Shown here: one piece after another, positions 63,422-64,000 of the stretch
How the letters are laid out: each line of letters starts with the position of its first letter
Numbering within the stretch: position 1 is the first letter of the stretch
NCBI GenBank assembly: GCA_030388725.1
Contig: CP128857.1
Coordinates: 124,001 to 188,000, forward strand
Origin: Prodigiosinella aquatilis
Lineage (GTDB): Bacteria; Pseudomonadota; Gammaproteobacteria; Enterobacterales; Enterobacteriaceae
Direction: 5' to 3'
Length of the DNA stretch: 64,000 bases
Translations under genes and position numbers: made by a program
Notes under the pieces: generated by a model
The model's input: only the letters and a program-made list of their open reading frames with translations
Database searches by the model: none
What the model was told of the DNA's origin: nothing

Positions 63422-64000
63422 TTACCAGATGGCAACGTCAATCGGAGTAGGGTTGTAACCGTTACACGGATTGTTGAGTTGCGGGCAGTTGGAAATCAAC
63501 ACCAGAACATTCATTTTTGCCACCATTTCCACATATTTTCCTGGCGCGGAGATACCGTCAGCGAACGTCAGCCCACCGTCTTTGGTCACCGGGACATTCA
63601 TAAAGAAATTGATATTGTGGGTGATGTCGCGCCGGGTCAGGTTGAACTCCGGATGTTCTGCTACTGCCAACATCCAACTGTCGCGGCAGGCGTGCATATG
63701 GCGTTTTTCCAGATCGTAACGCACGGTGTTGCTTTCGGTAGCGCAGGCGCCGCCGAGTGTGTCGTGGCGGCCACAGGTATCCGCCACAATTTCCAGCATC
63801 GGGCGGTCTTCACTGGAACGCAGTACGCTGCCGGTAGAAAGGAACACATTCCGCTGGCTGCGTAATGTGTCAGTCACGCTATAACGCTCGGCGGTGTCGT
63901 CAGCGTTAAAAAACAGCGTGTCGGCCGCTTGATTACCTTCCAGATCGGTAATACGCAGCGTTTGCCCTTCCATTACGCGGTACAGCCAATAATCACCGGC
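63422..64000 (-). CDS. UAAP2-type DUF1989 protein, 5' end missing (carboxyguanidine deiminase subunit candidate)
   Basis: The frame is open to the right edge (AGDYWLYR before the internal Met), so the N-terminus lies beyond the window. DUF1989 signatures present: DLEGNQAADTLFFNADDTAE, ADTCGRHDTLGGACATESNT with candidate metal-ligand Cys and His, and a C-terminal NCPQLNNPCNGYNPTPI. This is the urea amidolyase-associated protein 2 type; CgdA/CgdB proteins of this family deiminate carboxyguanidine. It lies 90 bases upstream of the carboxylase gene on the same strand, so they are probably one operon with the partner subunit beyond the edge. Confidence 0.9.
   Translation of the reverse strand, partial: AGDYWLYRVMEGQTLRITDLEGNQAADTLFFNADDTAERYSVTDTLRSQRNVFLSTGSVLRSSEDRPMLEIVADTCGRHDTLGGACATESNTVRYDLEKRHMHACRDSWMLAVAEHPEFNLTRRDITHNINFFMNVPVTKDGGLTFADGISAPGKYVEMVAKMNVLVLISNCPQLNNPCNGYNPTPIDVAIW

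Noticed and set aside
1..64000. tRNA genes, CRISPR arrays, transposases or prophage structural genes
   Set aside because: None seen by eye on either strand; a tRNA or CRISPR scan would be needed to exclude them fully.

Overview
The window reads as the chromosome of a plant-associated enterobacterium, most likely Dickeya or a close relative in the Pectobacteriaceae. This is inferred from conserved enterobacterial neighbourhoods (prlC-rsmJ beside rlmJ-gor; avtA, ghrB, yiaC, tag, glyQ, glyS) and from protein similarity recalled from memory; no database search was run. Core genes are moderately GC-rich. Several AT-rich blocks look acquired.

Layout. 1-7.6 kb: end of an M55 D-aminopeptidase gene, iaaA, then rsmJ/prlC facing away from rlmJ and gor. 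7.7-13.3 kb: an accessory region with a LysE exporter and a YqcI/YcgG (heme N-oxygenase family) operon divergent from a LysR regulator, then an AT-rich insert (Nudix hydrolase, small membrane protein, unknown protein with duplicated zinc ribbons) bounded by 168-bp direct repeats, then a YitT membrane protein. 13.5-18.1 kb: an ascorbate-type PTS (IIC, IIB, IIA), a divergent LacI regulator with two operator-like palindromes, and a class V aminotransferase resembling actinobacterial SerC. 18.4-19.4 kb: glk.

19.5-41.4 kb: a reductive pyrimidine-catabolism locus in two halves. The left half has a MocR regulator, a YdfG-like dehydrogenase, an omega-aminotransferase, a four-gene ABC importer and a RutR-like TetR regulator. 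The right half has preT, preA, hydA and a beta-ureidopropionase-type amidohydrolase. Together they could take up a pyrimidine and degrade it to beta-alanine, then malonate semialdehyde, then 3-hydroxypropionate. Both main operons carry the same promoter design: a sigma-54-like -24/-12 element followed 34-35 bp later by a TAACC-N4-GGTCA operator. Between the halves lie a zinc-type ABC transporter with a perfect Zur-like box and an AT-rich operon of unknown function (FAD oxidoreductase, left-handed beta-helix protein, DMT exporter).

41.5-51 kb: avtA, a periplasmic DUF4432 protein, ghrB, yiaC, tag, a TauE/SafE permease, glyQ and glyS; glyS is interrupted by a one-base deletion in a T run. 51.2-52.5 kb: an AT-rich glycosyltransferase-like gene and an intergenic repeat. 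52.6-59.4 kb: a seven-gene operon that looks like an undescribed sugar or sugar-acid catabolic route (DeoR-PfkB fusion, TctCBA transporter, DhaK/DhaL-type kinase, DapA-family aldolase). 59.7-64 kb: a urea or guanidine carboxylase and the start of its UAAP2-type partner, running off the right edge.

I saw no rRNA, tRNA, CRISPR array, transposase or complete prophage.
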